Origin: Caldilineaceae bacterium | GTDB lineage: Bacteria > Chloroflexota > Anaerolineae > Caldilineales > Caldilineaceae | NCBI GenBank assembly: GCA_022824025.1 | Contig: JAJEBF010000042.1 | Coordinates: 248,001-312,000, forward strand | DNA: 64,000 nucleotides | Direction of reading: 5' to 3' | Part shown: positions 25,987 through 34,733 of the stretch, in pieces | Layout of the letters: every line of letters starts with the position of its first letter | How positions within the stretch are numbered: the stretch's first letter is position 1 | Notes under the pieces: model-generated | The model's input: the letters and a program-made list of their open reading frames with translations, nothing else | The model's database searches: none | What the model was told of the DNA's origin: nothing | Translations under genes and position numbers: made by a program

Positions 25987-28686
25987 ATGAAAAGGCTTTC
26001 AACATTCGAAATTCGCAAGCTGTTCCTCGAGTATTTCCAGGAGAGGAACCACCAGATTGTCGATAGCAGCAACATTGTGCCCGCAGAAGATCCGACCCTG
26101 CTTTTTGTCAACGCCGGCATGGTACAGTTCAAAGACGTCTTTCTCGGGCTTGACAAGCGCAGCTACAATCGCGCCACCACCTCCCAGAAATGCCTGCGAG
26201 TAAGCGGAAAGCACAATGACCTGGAGAATGTTGGGCCGAGCCCGCGCCACCACACTTTCTTCGAGATGCTGGGCAACTTTTCGTTCGGCGACTACTTCAA
26301 GCGCGACGCCATCCAATTTGCCTGGGACCTACTCGTAAACGAGCTCGGACTCCCGCTGGACAGGCTCTGGTTCTCCGTCTATACCGACGATGACGAGGCC
26401 GTAGAACTGTGGCGCAAAGTGGGCGCGCCCGCGGACCGCATTCTCCGTTTTGGCAAGAAGGACAACTGGTGGGAGATGGGCGAGATCGGTCCCTGCGGCC
26501 CCTGCACTGAAATCCACTACTACTGGGGGGATCTCGCAGATCAGACCCCCGATGGAGTCAATGTGGATGACGAATATCTCGAGTTCTGGAACCTTGTCTT
26601 CATGCAGTACGAGCAGCGCGAGCCCGGCGGAGAACTGATCCCCCTGCCCAAGCCCAGCGTGGATACAGGCGCCGGCCTGGAACGGGTGGCCTCGATTCTC
26701 CAGGGCACGGACAACAACTATGATACCGACGCCTTTACGCCAATTATGGATCGCATCCAGGAGCTGCTCGGCCACACCGATGCCCAGCGCCAGCAGCATC
26801 TGGTCGGCTACCGTGTCATCGCGGACCACGGCCGGTCCGTAACCTTCCTGATCAACGACGGCGTCATGCCCGGAAACGAAGGGCGAGACTACGTCGTCCG
26901 CATGATCCTCCGCCGCGCCGCCCGCTTCGGCAAACAGATCGGCTTCAGTGAGCCCTTCCTGGCCGAGATCTGCCGCGCCGTTATTGCTGAATTCGGTCCC
27001 CACTACACCGAGTTGCAGGCCAACGAAGACTTCATCGTGCAGACGGTGACCGCCGAGGAAGAGCGTTTCCAGCGCGCCTTGATCACCGGGCTCTCTCTCC
27101 TGGACGGCCTGATCGAGCGGCTGCGCGCCGGCGGCGAAAGCGTGATCCCCGGCGAAGACGCATTCCGCCTCTGGGACACCTACGGTTTTCCACTCGACAT
27201 CACCCGCGACGTTGCCCAGGAAAACGGACTCAGCGTAGACGAGGAAGGGTATCAGGCCGCGCTCGAACAGCAGCGCAAACAGTCCGGCAGTGATCAAATG
27301 GGCGTCCCCGCAGACCTTTCGGTCTACGTCTCTCTGCTGGCGGATCTGCGTCGTCGCGGCCTTCTCGCAGACGAGGGCGTGCGCCAACTCATTTATGAAG
27401 AGGCCGAAGATGCCAATACGACCGTCATCGGCCTGGTGAGAGACGGCCAATCGGTCGAGCAGGTCCATGCCGGTGAAGAAGTGGAGGTCATTCTGCCGGA
27501 GACGCCCTTTTACGTCGAAAGCGGCGGGCAGCTCAGCGACACGGGTGAAATCGAGTTCTTCCCCGACGACATGCAGAAACCTGCCTGGACGGTACAGGTG
27601 CATTCTATGCGGCGTCCGATTCCCGGGCTGATTGTTCATGCCGGCGTCGTCTCCAGCGGAACTGTCAGAGTCGAAGACCCCGCCTATGCCGTCATCGACA
27701 CCGAACGCCGCTGGGATATCATGCGCAACCATACCGCCACCCATCTGCTTCATGCCGGATTACGCAGCCAGTTGGGGGAGCATGTCCGCCAGCGCGGCTC
27801 CCTGGTTGCCCCGGACCGGCTCCGTTTCGACTTTTCCCATCCCCAGCCGGTCAGCGCGGATCAGCTGCGCGCCATCGAGCAGGCGGCCAATCAGGCGGTG
27901 CTCGCCAACTACGCGGTCAAGGATCGCTGGACTGGATTCGACCGCGCCGTGGCCGAGGGCGCGCTCGCCTTCTTTGAAGAGAAATACGATGACACGGTGC
28001 GGGTAATCTCCATTGGCGGCGAAGGCGACACCGTTTCACAGGAGCTGTGCGGCGGAACGCACGTGGGAACCACAGGCGAGATCGGCCCGTTTCTGATCAC
28101 AACCGAAGGCAGCAGCGCCGCTGGCGTGCGCCGCATCGAAGCGCTGACAGGACGCGCCGCCCAGGAGGAGCTGGCCAATCGCCTGGCCGCTCTCGACACG
28201 ATCGCCGCCCAGTTGCGCGTCCAGCCGGATCAGACTGCCGAAGCTGTTCAACGCCTGCAAGAGCAGGCCCGCCAGCTTGAAAGGCAGCTTGAGCAGACGC
28301 GCACGCAACTCAGCCGCCAGCAAAGCGAGTCTCTCCTCGGCCACGCCGTCCGCCTCAATGGGCTTGCCGTCCTTGCCGAGCAGGTTGACGCCTCAGACGT
28401 GGACGCCCTGCGCCAGATGACCGACTGGTTCCGCGACAAGCTCGGAAGCAGTGTCATTGTGCTCGGCTCAGTGATCAACGAAAAGCCGATGCTGGTGGCC
28501 GCCGCCACCGATGACGCGATCGAAAAGGGTATCCACGCCGGCAATCTCGTCCGCGACGCGGCAAAAATCGTTGGCGGGGGCGGCGGAGGACGGCCGAATA
28601 TGGCCCAGGCCGGTGGACGCCACGCGGACAAATTGCCCGAGGCTCTCGGCCAGGTGACAAGCTGGGTCGAAGAAAAACTTGGTTAG
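25987..28686 (+). CDS. alaS: alanine--tRNA ligase
   Basis: AlaRS charges tRNA-Ala and edits Ser/Gly mischarging. From ATG 25987 the protein has 899 residues and starts MKRLSTFEIRKLFLEYF, the normal N-terminus. The editing-domain zinc ligands are H582, H586 (HTATH), C688 and H692 (CGGTH). The C-terminal C-Ala glycine cluster (VGGGGGGRPNMAQAGG) is present. The frame is open from 25780, but the extra 69 residues match nothing and the promoter lies inside them. GCGAGG precedes the ATG. Confidence 0.97.
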   Translation: MKRLSTFEIRKLFLEYFQERNHQIVDSSNIVPAEDPTLLFVNAGMVQFKDVFLGLDKRSYNRATTSQKCLRVSGKHNDLENVGPSPRHHTFFEMLGNFSFGDYFKRDAIQFAWDLLVNELGLPLDRLWFSVYTDDDEAVELWRKVGAPADRILRFGKKDNWWEMGEIGPCGPCTEIHYYWGDLADQTPDGVNVDDEYLEFWNLVFMQYEQREPGGELIPLPKPSVDTGAGLERVASILQGTDNNYDTDAFTPIMDRIQELLGHTDAQRQQHLVGYRVIADHGRSVTFLINDGVMPGNEGRDYVVRMILRRAARFGKQIGFSEPFLAEICRAVIAEFGPHYTELQANEDFIVQTVTAEEERFQRALITGLSLLDGLIERLRAGGESVIPGEDAFRLWDTYGFPLDITRDVAQENGLSVDEEGYQAALEQQRKQSGSDQMGVPADLSVYVSLLADLRRRGLLADEGVRQLIYEEAEDANTTVIGLVRDGQSVEQVHAGEEVEVILPETPFYVESGGQLSDTGEIEFFPDDMQKPAWTVQVHSMRRPIPGLIVHAGVVSSGTVRVEDPAYAVIDTERRWDIMRNHTATHLLHAGLRSQLGEHVRQRGSLVAPDRLRFDFSHPQPVSADQLRAIEQAANQAVLANYAVKDRWTGFDRAVAEGALAFFEEKYDDTVRVISIGGEGDTVSQELCGGTHVGTTGEIGPFLITTEGSSAAGVRRIEALTGRAAQEELANRLAALDTIAAQLRVQPDQTAEAVQRLQEQARQLERQLEQTRTQLSRQQSESLLGHAVRLNGLAVLAEQVDASDVDALRQMTDWFRDKLGSSVIVLGSVINEKPMLVAAATDDAIEKGIHAGNLVRDAAKIVGGGGGGRPNMAQAGGRHADKLPEALGQVTSWVEEKLG

Positions 28687-28746
28687 AACCTGGTTGGATT
28701 CTCCCACCCTTTCAGGCCAGGCTGTTCCCGAGGATAGATTAACCCT

Positions 28747-30348
28747 TTGGCAGAGCTCCTGAACGTCGAATACGACACCCGAATCGAGGCGCTGCGCCAG
28801 CATCTGGCAAGGACAGGGCGCGGCGCGGTCGCGCTCGTTCTTCCCGAAGGCTGCAAACAGTTGGAGAGCATGCCGAGGCTGCGTATGCTCCACCGTCAGT
28901 GTCAGGTCAGGGGCCAGCAACTGGCCCTGGTGACGAAGGATTCTGCCATACGCAAGAACGCGAAACGGCTGGGCATCCGTGTTTTTGGCAGTGAAGCGGC
29001 CTTGCGCTGGCGACGCTGGGGCAAAGGCGGCGGCCCCGATTCTGCCCACTCCCACACCCCGGTCACCAGCCTCCCCGAACCGCCCCACTGGCGCAAAGGG
29101 GACGGCTCGATCGATCCAAGGCTTTCCGGCCGTCCCCGCATCGACCGCATCCGGAGACAGCGGATTCGCGCCGCTCGACGCTACCGGCGCCCAACCCCTC
29201 TATGGCTTCAGTTGTTTGGCTATATTCTCGTTGGCCTTTTCCTGGTCACATTCCTGGGTGGATTCGTTTACTATGTGCTCCCCGCGGCGACGATCACGCT
29301 CGTACCCGGCCAGCGCGCGCTGGAAACGACCGTTGTTCTAACTGCGAACCCGCAAGTCGAAGAAGCGGATCTGGAGCAGGGGTTGCTTTCCGCGCGCTTG
29401 ATTGAGGAAACGGTGGAGGCAACAGGCTCCATCGCCACCACCGGAAGCGGCTGGTCCGAAGTGGACGTGGCCGAGGGAACCGTTGTCTTCACCAACCAGA
29501 CCAACCGGACTGTGCGCGTGCCCGCCGGAACCATCGTCTCGACCAGCACGGGCGAAGCCGTGGATTTCCGTATCCTGGAGGAGTTGGAGATCAACGGGCC
29601 GGTCGGTACGCAGGCCGAGGTCGAAGTCGAAGCGGTTGAGCCCGGAATCGTAGGCAACGTGCCCAGCAACCGCATCACGACCGTGGCAGGCGCGCTCCGC
29701 ACTCGAGTTCGGGTGACAAACCCTGAGGCCACTTCCGGGGGCGCAAATGCTCGCGTAGGCCTGGTCACGCAACAGGACAGAGACAGGTTGCTGGATCAGG
29801 TCTACTCCGCCATTCAGGAAACCGCCCATGAAAGGTTGCAGCCGCAACTCGGCCCTGATGAGTGGCTGCCGCAAGAACTGGTCCTGTCCTACATCACTGC
29901 TCAGTTTTTCGACCACTTCAACGATGAACCGGCCGACGAGCTCAACCTCACACTGCGCGTTCTGATCCAGGGAAGCGCGATTAACCGCGCCGACTCGGAG
30001 GAGGCGGCCATGATTGCGCTGCGCGGCGCCGTGCCCGAACGCGGCCAACTCGTCGCCGAATCAATCAATTTCTCTGTCGAGCCAAACACAGTCGTGACCG
30101 GGCGCACGCTGCGCTACTCGATGACCGCACGCGGCAACTATGTGATTCCCATCAATGTACGGGCCGTCAGCCGCGCCGCGACCGGTCTGAACATTGAGGA
30201 GGCCGCCCGCAGGCTGCAGGAAGACTGGTTGCTGGCCAGAGAGCCTGAATTTTATCAGGACCCAGACTGGTTCGGGACTCTCCCCCAGATCGCCAGCCGC
30301 ATTCAGGTCCGGGTCGAGTTGAGCGAGGCCGCTCGCAGCGGGCAGTAG
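28747..30348 (+). CDS. baseplate-J-like single-pass membrane protein
   Basis: The 533-residue protein starts at TTG 28747 after GAGGA. It has an N-terminal domain (about 1-85) of a type seen beside this family. A proline/charge-rich linker and one transmembrane helix (about 153-178) follow. The large extracytoplasmic part resembles phage baseplate J/gp47 beta-rich proteins, for example the TVRVPAGTIVSTSTG and VEPGIVGNVPSNRI stretches. There are no phage genes around, so it is a chromosomal family member, possibly a cell-envelope assembly. It lies 60 bp after alaS and 13 bp before ruvX, suggesting co-transcription. The function is unknown. Confidence 0.7.
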   Translation: MAELLNVEYDTRIEALRQHLARTGRGAVALVLPEGCKQLESMPRLRMLHRQCQVRGQQLALVTKDSAIRKNAKRLGIRVFGSEAALRWRRWGKGGGPDSAHSHTPVTSLPEPPHWRKGDGSIDPRLSGRPRIDRIRRQRIRAARRYRRPTPLWLQLFGYILVGLFLVTFLGGFVYYVLPAATITLVPGQRALETTVVLTANPQVEEADLEQGLLSARLIEETVEATGSIATTGSGWSEVDVAEGTVVFTNQTNRTVRVPAGTIVSTSTGEAVDFRILEELEINGPVGTQAEVEVEAVEPGIVGNVPSNRITTVAGALRTRVRVTNPEATSGGANARVGLVTQQDRDRLLDQVYSAIQETAHERLQPQLGPDEWLPQELVLSYITAQFFDHFNDEPADELNLTLRVLIQGSAINRADSEEAAMIALRGAVPERGQLVAESINFSVEPNTVVTGRTLRYSMTARGNYVIPINVRAVSRAATGLNIEEAARRLQEDWLLAREPEFYQDPDWFGTLPQIASRIQVRVELSEAARSGQ

Positions 30349-30361
30349 CTTCACCGATGCG

Positions 30362-30826
30362 ATGAACCCCCAATTCAACGTCGGACCGACACAGCCGCCC
30401 GGCAAGATCATCGCCCTCGACGTGGGCAACGCCCGCATCGGCGTCGCCACCTGCGACCCTCTCCGGCTCACGGTGCGTCCGCTGCGCACCCTGCGCCGCC
30501 ACAGCCGCCGCCGCGACTTCGATACCCTCGCCCAAATCTACGCCGACGAAGAGGCCGTGCTGATCGTGTGCGGTCTACCCTATAATATGGACGGCAGCGA
30601 AGGGCCCCAAGCGCGGAGGACGCGCAACTGGGGCGCACGCTTCACGCGGGCGCTGCGCGCCATCCGCGGCGAAGATGTCCCCTTCATCTACTGGGACGAA
30701 CGCCTAAGTAGTTTCGCCGCCGACGAGTGGATAGCCGAGTGGGGGGCGGACCCGGCCGGGCAGGATGCAGTCGCCGCCGCGGTGATTCTGCGCAGCTATC
30801 TTGACGGCCAAGCGGGCAGCAATTAG
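30362..30826 (+). CDS. ruvX: putative Holliday junction resolvase / pre-16S rRNA nuclease RuvX (YqgF)
   Basis: The 154-residue RNase H-fold protein has the three acidic motifs of YqgF: ALDVGNARIG near residue 20, DERLSS near 117 and QDAVAAAVIL near the end. The family matures 16S rRNA 5' ends in E. coli and has been proposed as a Holliday junction resolvase. It follows the baseplate-J-like gene by 13 bp. An alternative start lies one to two codons upstream. Confidence 0.88.
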   Translation: MNPQFNVGPTQPPGKIIALDVGNARIGVATCDPLRLTVRPLRTLRRHSRRRDFDTLAQIYADEEAVLIVCGLPYNMDGSEGPQARRTRNWGARFTRALRAIRGEDVPFIYWDERLSSFAADEWIAEWGADPAGQDAVAAAVILRSYLDGQAGSN

Positions 30827-30951
30827 CGCCGGTCTGCGTTTTCGCGGCATCTCCTGGCCCTGTCGCGGCCCTGTTCAGTCGGGTATCTGAAGCAGTTCCG
30901 TGTGAGGCTGAAAGTCCTTTGCACGAGATCAATCGTAAACAGGGGAATCGC

Positions 30952-31374
30952 ATGTCCGTTAGGACTGAGCGCATCCGGCGCTGCCTTCTGACGTTAGGAA
31001 CCGCCTGGCACGGTCTTCAGGCGTACGAAGCCGGTGAGGCGCTGTATGAGATCTACTGCGCTGCCTGCGTCAAAGAGTTCGAACTCGTGCTGGAGCAGAG
31101 CGGGCGACTGCTCAAAAGAAGGCTCCGGCCCTACTTTGCCAGTAACCGACAGGCGGACCAACTCACTTTCAATGACATCTTCCGCCATGCCGCCAAGCAC
31201 TGCCTGATCAGCGCCGGCGCCTGTGAACGCTGGCTCGAGTATCGTGCAATACGCAATGAGACCGCGGACGAATATGGCGAACACTTCGCTGAGCGGACAC
31301 TCCAGGTGATGCCCCAGTTTCTCGCCGACGCGGAAGAGCTGGTTGCCGTAATCGAGGCGGGCCGCGATGACTGA
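30952..31374 (+). CDS. nucleotidyltransferase substrate-binding protein, HI0074/HepT-like
   Basis: The four-helix protein (140 residues from ATG 30952, with AGGGGA upstream) resembles HI0074/HepT. It overlaps the next gene by 8 bp, the classic arrangement with a minimal nucleotidyltransferase. The region where HepT RNases have Arg-x4-6-His reads RNETADEY, without the histidine. It may therefore be a partner protein rather than an active ribonuclease toxin. A longer frame starts at 30919. Confidence 0.7.
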   Translation: MSVRTERIRRCLLTLGTAWHGLQAYEAGEALYEIYCAACVKEFELVLEQSGRLLKRRLRPYFASNRQADQLTFNDIFRHAAKHCLISAGACERWLEYRAIRNETADEYGEHFAERTLQVMPQFLADAEELVAVIEAGRDD

Positions 31375-31684
31375 CCACCTGAACCTGAAACAGAGGCATC
31401 GCCAGATGCTGGAGGAGATTCTGCGCGCCCGCATGCCCTATGTCGAAGTGTGGGCTTACGGCAGCCGCGTCAGCGGGCGCAGTCATGACGGCAGCGACCT
31501 GGACTTGGTTCTGCGCGGCCCCGCATTGCAAGAGATCCCAATCAGCCAGCTGGTCGATCTGGAAGAGGCCCTGCGCGAGTCTACGATCCCGTTCTTGATT
31601 GAGGCCAGGGACTGGGCGCGCCTGCCAGAAAGTTTCCATCTTGAAATCCGTCGTGACTATGTTGTGCTTCAGGACCCTACTTGA
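31367..31684 (+). CDS. minimal nucleotidyltransferase (HI0073/MntA-like)
   Basis: This 105-residue protein has the Pol-beta-superfamily signature G32-S33-x10-D44-x-D46 (YGSRVSGRSHDGSDLDLV). In known HepT/MntA pairs the nucleotidyltransferase adds AMP to the partner to neutralise it. Here it overlaps the HI0074-like gene by 8 bp, so the two products should form a complex. Toxin-antitoxin function is plausible but unproven because the partner lacks the RNase histidine. Confidence 0.8.
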   Translation: MTDHLNLKQRHRQMLEEILRARMPYVEVWAYGSRVSGRSHDGSDLDLVLRGPALQEIPISQLVDLEEALRESTIPFLIEARDWARLPESFHLEIRRDYVVLQDPT

Positions 31685-31898
31685 CCGCCAATCTTGGAAT
31701 CAGGACCCAAGTGTTCGAAGGCTGTAGGGCAAAGTCTCTTGGACTGCGAAATCCAGCAAGTGCTCCGTTCCCCTCTGGGGCTTGGCCCAATTTGCGTTCA
31801 GCTTCTGCATTCGACCTTGGCGCGTCTGGGCTGGGTCGTTCGGGGGCCTGATCCTTGGCGCAGACAACACACCACTTCTGCGCATAGCCCCATACGGG

Positions 31899-33371
31899 CT
31901 ACGGATAGATGCCCCGCAACTTAACTGCGTCCACAATTCGCTGAATCGCGATCGTGTAGGCTGCCGTCCTCAGGTCCTGGTCTGTCTGCACCGTAATCGC
32001 CAGTACGTCATCCAGATTGTCGAGCAGCTTGCGCTTCATCTGATGCCGAATCTCGCTCTCGTCCCATGAGAATGCCTGCAAGTCCTGCACCCATTCAAAG
32101 TAGCTGACGACAACACCGCTCGCATTGCACAGAATGTCCGGAATGATCAGGATCCCCTTGTCTTCCAGAATTCGGTCCGCTTCGGGCGTGGTTGGCCCAT
32201 TGGCTCCCTCCGCGATGACCCGGGCCTTTACCCTGTCCGCGTTCTCCTTGTTGATTTGTCCCTCCAGAGCTGCCGGGATCAGCACATCGACCTTCAGCTC
32301 CAGCAACTCTTCATTGGTCATTGAGTCCGACCGCGGATAGCCGCGGACACTGCCCGCTTCTTCGGCGTAGTGCTTCAGATGGCGCGGGTCCAGCCCCCGC
32401 TCGTCATAGACCGCGCCGCCCACATCGCTGACCGCTACGACCCGAGCGCCCCTTTCATGCATCATGCGCGCGGCCCAGCTTCCAACATTGCCAAACCCCT
32501 GTATCGCCACCGTTGCATCCTCCAGATGAAGGCCCAGACGGCGGCGCAGCATCGCCCTGGTAACATACGTGATGCCAAGGCCGGTGGCGTACTCCCGGCC
32601 GGCCGAGCCTCCCACAGCCAGCGGTTTGCCGGTCGTCACAGCCGGCACCGAATAGCCTCGATGCATCGAATAGGTGTCCATGATCCAGGCCATCACCCTC
32701 GCATCCGTGCCCACGTCGGGCGCGGGAATGTCCATCTCCGGCCCGATGAAAAGACTGATTTCCGTGGTGTAGCGCCGGGTCATCGCCTCCAATTCTCTTA
32801 CCGAGAGCGCTTTTGGGTCCACGATGACACCCCCTTTGGCCCCGCCATAGGGAAGGTTCATCAGCGCGCATTTCCACGTCATCCACATCGCCAGCGCCCG
32901 CGACTCGTCCAGGCTCACTTCCGGATGGTAGCGGATGCCGCCTTTCGTCGGCCCTAAAGCAGTGTTGTGATGCACCCGAAATCCGGTGAAGATTCGAATC
33001 GAGTCATCATCCATCACCACGGGAAAGTGGACGACCAATTCGCGGCGCGGCATGGTCAGATGTTCCCGCATATCGTCGTCAAGGCCCATGATGGCGGCCA
33101 CGCGATTCAGCTGCTCCTGGGCCACCGAGTAAGCGCTGGCGCGCTGAACAGGATGCGCCAGACCCGTCTCTGACGCCAAGCCTCTTAGATCGGAGCTCGC
33201 TGAAACCCGCTGTTGCGGATCGGAAGCATTGCCGGGAGAGCGTGAATCTAGCGCGTTGGGCGCCGAAGCTTCTGCGCCCAACGCAACAGATGCGCCGCGT
33301 GCGCCGGACCGTCCAGTTGACCCTCCCGCCCCAGGCTCCACAACTTCCGCGCCGGAACGTTTCTTTGTCAT
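31899..33371 (-). CDS. glutamate dehydrogenase (Glu/Leu/Phe/Val dehydrogenase family)
   Basis: The enzyme interconverts glutamate and 2-oxoglutarate plus ammonia. Substrate and catalytic lysines are K143 ([11 protein letters not shown]), K167 (TWKCALM) and K179 (YGGAKGGV). The nucleotide-binding glycine loop is [12 protein letters not shown]. At 490 residues it is longer than the usual 415-450. The first 75 residues are an Ala/Gly/Ser-rich extension with no conserved features. ATG 33371 is supported by AGAGGGG. An ATG-less core start near residue 80 cannot be excluded. A perfect inverted repeat lies upstream. Confidence 0.93.
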   Translation of the reverse strand: MTKKRSGAEVVEPGAGGSTGRSGARGASVALGAEASAPNALDSRSPGNASDPQQRVSASSDLRGLASETGLAHPVQRASAYSVAQEQLNRVAAIMGLDDDMREHLTMPRRELVVHFPVVMDDDSIRIFTGFRVHHNTALGPTKGGIRYHPEVSLDESRALAMWMTWKCALMNLPYGGAKGGVIVDPKALSVRELEAMTRRYTTEISLFIGPEMDIPAPDVGTDARVMAWIMDTYSMHRGYSVPAVTTGKPLAVGGSAGREYATGLGITYVTRAMLRRRLGLHLEDATVAIQGFGNVGSWAARMMHERGARVVAVSDVGGAVYDERGLDPRHLKHYAEEAGSVRGYPRSDSMTNEELLELKVDVLIPAALEGQINKENADRVKARVIAEGANGPTTPEADRILEDKGILIIPDILCNASGVVVSYFEWVQDLQAFSWDESEIRHQMKRKLLDNLDDVLAITVQTDQDLRTAAYTIAIQRIVDAVKLRGIYP

Positions 33372-33426
33372 TGAAAACCCCTCTTCTGTTTCAAGCCCAG
33401 ACTAAAGGGTCTGAATTAAAGCACTC

Positions 33427-33466
33427 TACTGACAGAGACTAAGTCATCTCTCTCGCCCTGTCAGTA
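33427..33466 (-). promoter_or_regulatory. 9-bp inverted repeat upstream of glutamate dehydrogenase
   Basis: TACTGACAG (33427-33435) and CTGTCAGTA (33458-33466) are perfect inverted arms separated by 22 bp. They lie 55-95 bp before the gene, as an operator pair or looping site would. A second, smaller palindrome CAGAC-N6-GTCTG is at 33398-33413. No regulator gene is adjacent. Confidence 0.45.
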
Positions 33467-33784
33467 ATCTTTCAGACCATTCAGAAAGGCACGGCCCCAA
33501 TTGGTGTCAAGGAGACCAGGGTTTCGGCGCCGGCGCGCTGAGTTGACGGCCTACCGATGGTGAAGACGGGGCTTGCAGAGGAGACGGCGTGGCGCCAGAG
33601 CCCGCGCTGGGAAGAGGAAACGGTTTGACTCTTTGAAAACGTGGAGAAATCAGGCTTTAGGGTGGAGTAAAAAGCGGGTGCGCACGACCCACTCAGTCTC
33701 GCTATGGGGAACTGACTCTAAGGGCATTCCATGGAGAAAGGGGCTTGCAGCGCAGTATCCGCACACTGGAAACTGCAGGCAAGG
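33467..33784. other. intergenic region without a supported gene
   Basis: About 320 bp lie between the glutamate dehydrogenase upstream region and the 3' end of the sugar isomerase. I see no coding frame with recognisable character, no RNA gene and no clear terminator. Confidence 0.55.
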
Positions 33785-34609
33785 CTACTCGATCAACCCT
33801 CCCAGGAAGGTTGCCGTCCGCCTTGTCGCCTCCGCCGGCGTCATGTTGCCGCCAAAGGCCTGGTGCATGGTGACAAAGCCTTTGTAGCCAATCGCGCGCA
33901 GGCCTTTGAAGACAGCCGCAAAGTCGATGCCGCCGGGCGCGTCCAGCGGGCGCAATGTGGACATTACCCGCCCTTGGGTCCATGTATCCATCGGCTGCTG
34001 GCCGTCCGGCTCCGGCGTGTGGTTCTGCACGTAGACGTTGAACAGCCAGGGCGCAAACGCGCGCAGCGTCGCCTCGTCGTACGCCTGCCCGCACAGAGCC
34101 AGGTTGGCCGGCTCGTAGATGATGCCGAAATTGGGCCGGCCAACCGCTTTGAGAACCGCCACTGAACCTTCCACCGTCTCGAACAGACTGCGCGTGTGGC
34201 TCTGATGCGCCAGGCGGATGCCCCGTTCGCGAGCCTCGTCCGCAGCCCGCTGGGCGTGGACAATGTCCTCTTCTTTTTTCATGCAGATGCGGATCAGGTC
34301 CGCATTCAGCGCCTCTGCCAGGTCGAGCGAAGGCGTGATCTTGCGCAAACTTTCCGGGCCCTCCGCGCTGTTTTCCGGCACCGCGAAATCCGCCGTCACC
34401 ATCGACACCGTCAGACCGTGCGCGGCCACCGTGGCTTGCGTCCGAACGGCTTCGCCGCTCCCGCTGTGGACGCCGACAACCGACGCGCGCATACACAAGG
34501 CCTCGTAGCCCGCGTCTGCCGCAAGGCGCGCCAGTTCATCCAGTGGCAAAACGCTTTCGCGCTTGTTGCTGAAGCTCTCCGCGACCCGCACCGAAAGTGA
34601 CAGTTTCAT
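33785..34609 (-). CDS. sugar phosphate isomerase/epimerase (xylose isomerase-like TIM barrel)
   Basis: The 274-residue protein belongs to the AP-endonuclease-2/xylose isomerase-like TIM-barrel family. It typically isomerises or epimerises sugars or keto-sugars with a divalent metal. Likely metal ligands are the Glu in GIIYEPANL, the His in VYVQNHT and the His in FVTMHQAF. ATG 34609 (MKLSLSVRVAE) is preferred to the open frame from 34807. A TATACT element lies 7 nt before it. The substrate is unknown; the gene stands alone, divergent from mtaB. Confidence 0.8.
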   Translation of the reverse strand: MKLSLSVRVAESFSNKRESVLPLDELARLAADAGYEALCMRASVVGVHSGSGEAVRTQATVAAHGLTVSMVTADFAVPENSAEGPESLRKITPSLDLAEALNADLIRICMKKEEDIVHAQRAADEARERGIRLAHQSHTRSLFETVEGSVAVLKAVGRPNFGIIYEPANLALCGQAYDEATLRAFAPWLFNVYVQNHTPEPDGQQPMDTWTQGRVMSTLRPLDAPGGIDFAAVFKGLRAIGYKGFVTMHQAFGGNMTPAEATRRTATFLGGLIE

Positions 34610-34616
34610 AGGCTCA

Positions 34617-34622
34617 AGTATA
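34617..34622 (-). promoter_or_regulatory. -10-like TATACT just upstream of sugar isomerase
   Basis: On the minus strand TATACT is followed by 7 nt and then the ATG. There is no Shine-Dalgarno and no good -35. The layout resembles mutL and would give a leaderless or nearly leaderless message. Confidence 0.3.
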
Positions 34623-34733
34623 CCGGAACAGGGGATTAAATGATAGGATTGGTTCTGTGTTATCCTTCTACGGTTAGCGGCAGGGTTGCCAAGTGGAGAC
34701 CCGCCGCAATCACTCACCAGTGAGCCGCCTGCG

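Noticed and set aside
26329..27753. 474-codon open frame antisense to alaS
   Set aside because: It lies wholly inside the alaS coding region, has no recognisable motif, and long antisense frames are expected in GC-rich genes.
28747..30348. Prophage remnant because of the baseplate-J-like domain
   Set aside because: There are no other phage genes, no integrase and no attachment repeats, and the protein has a transmembrane helix and housekeeping neighbours.
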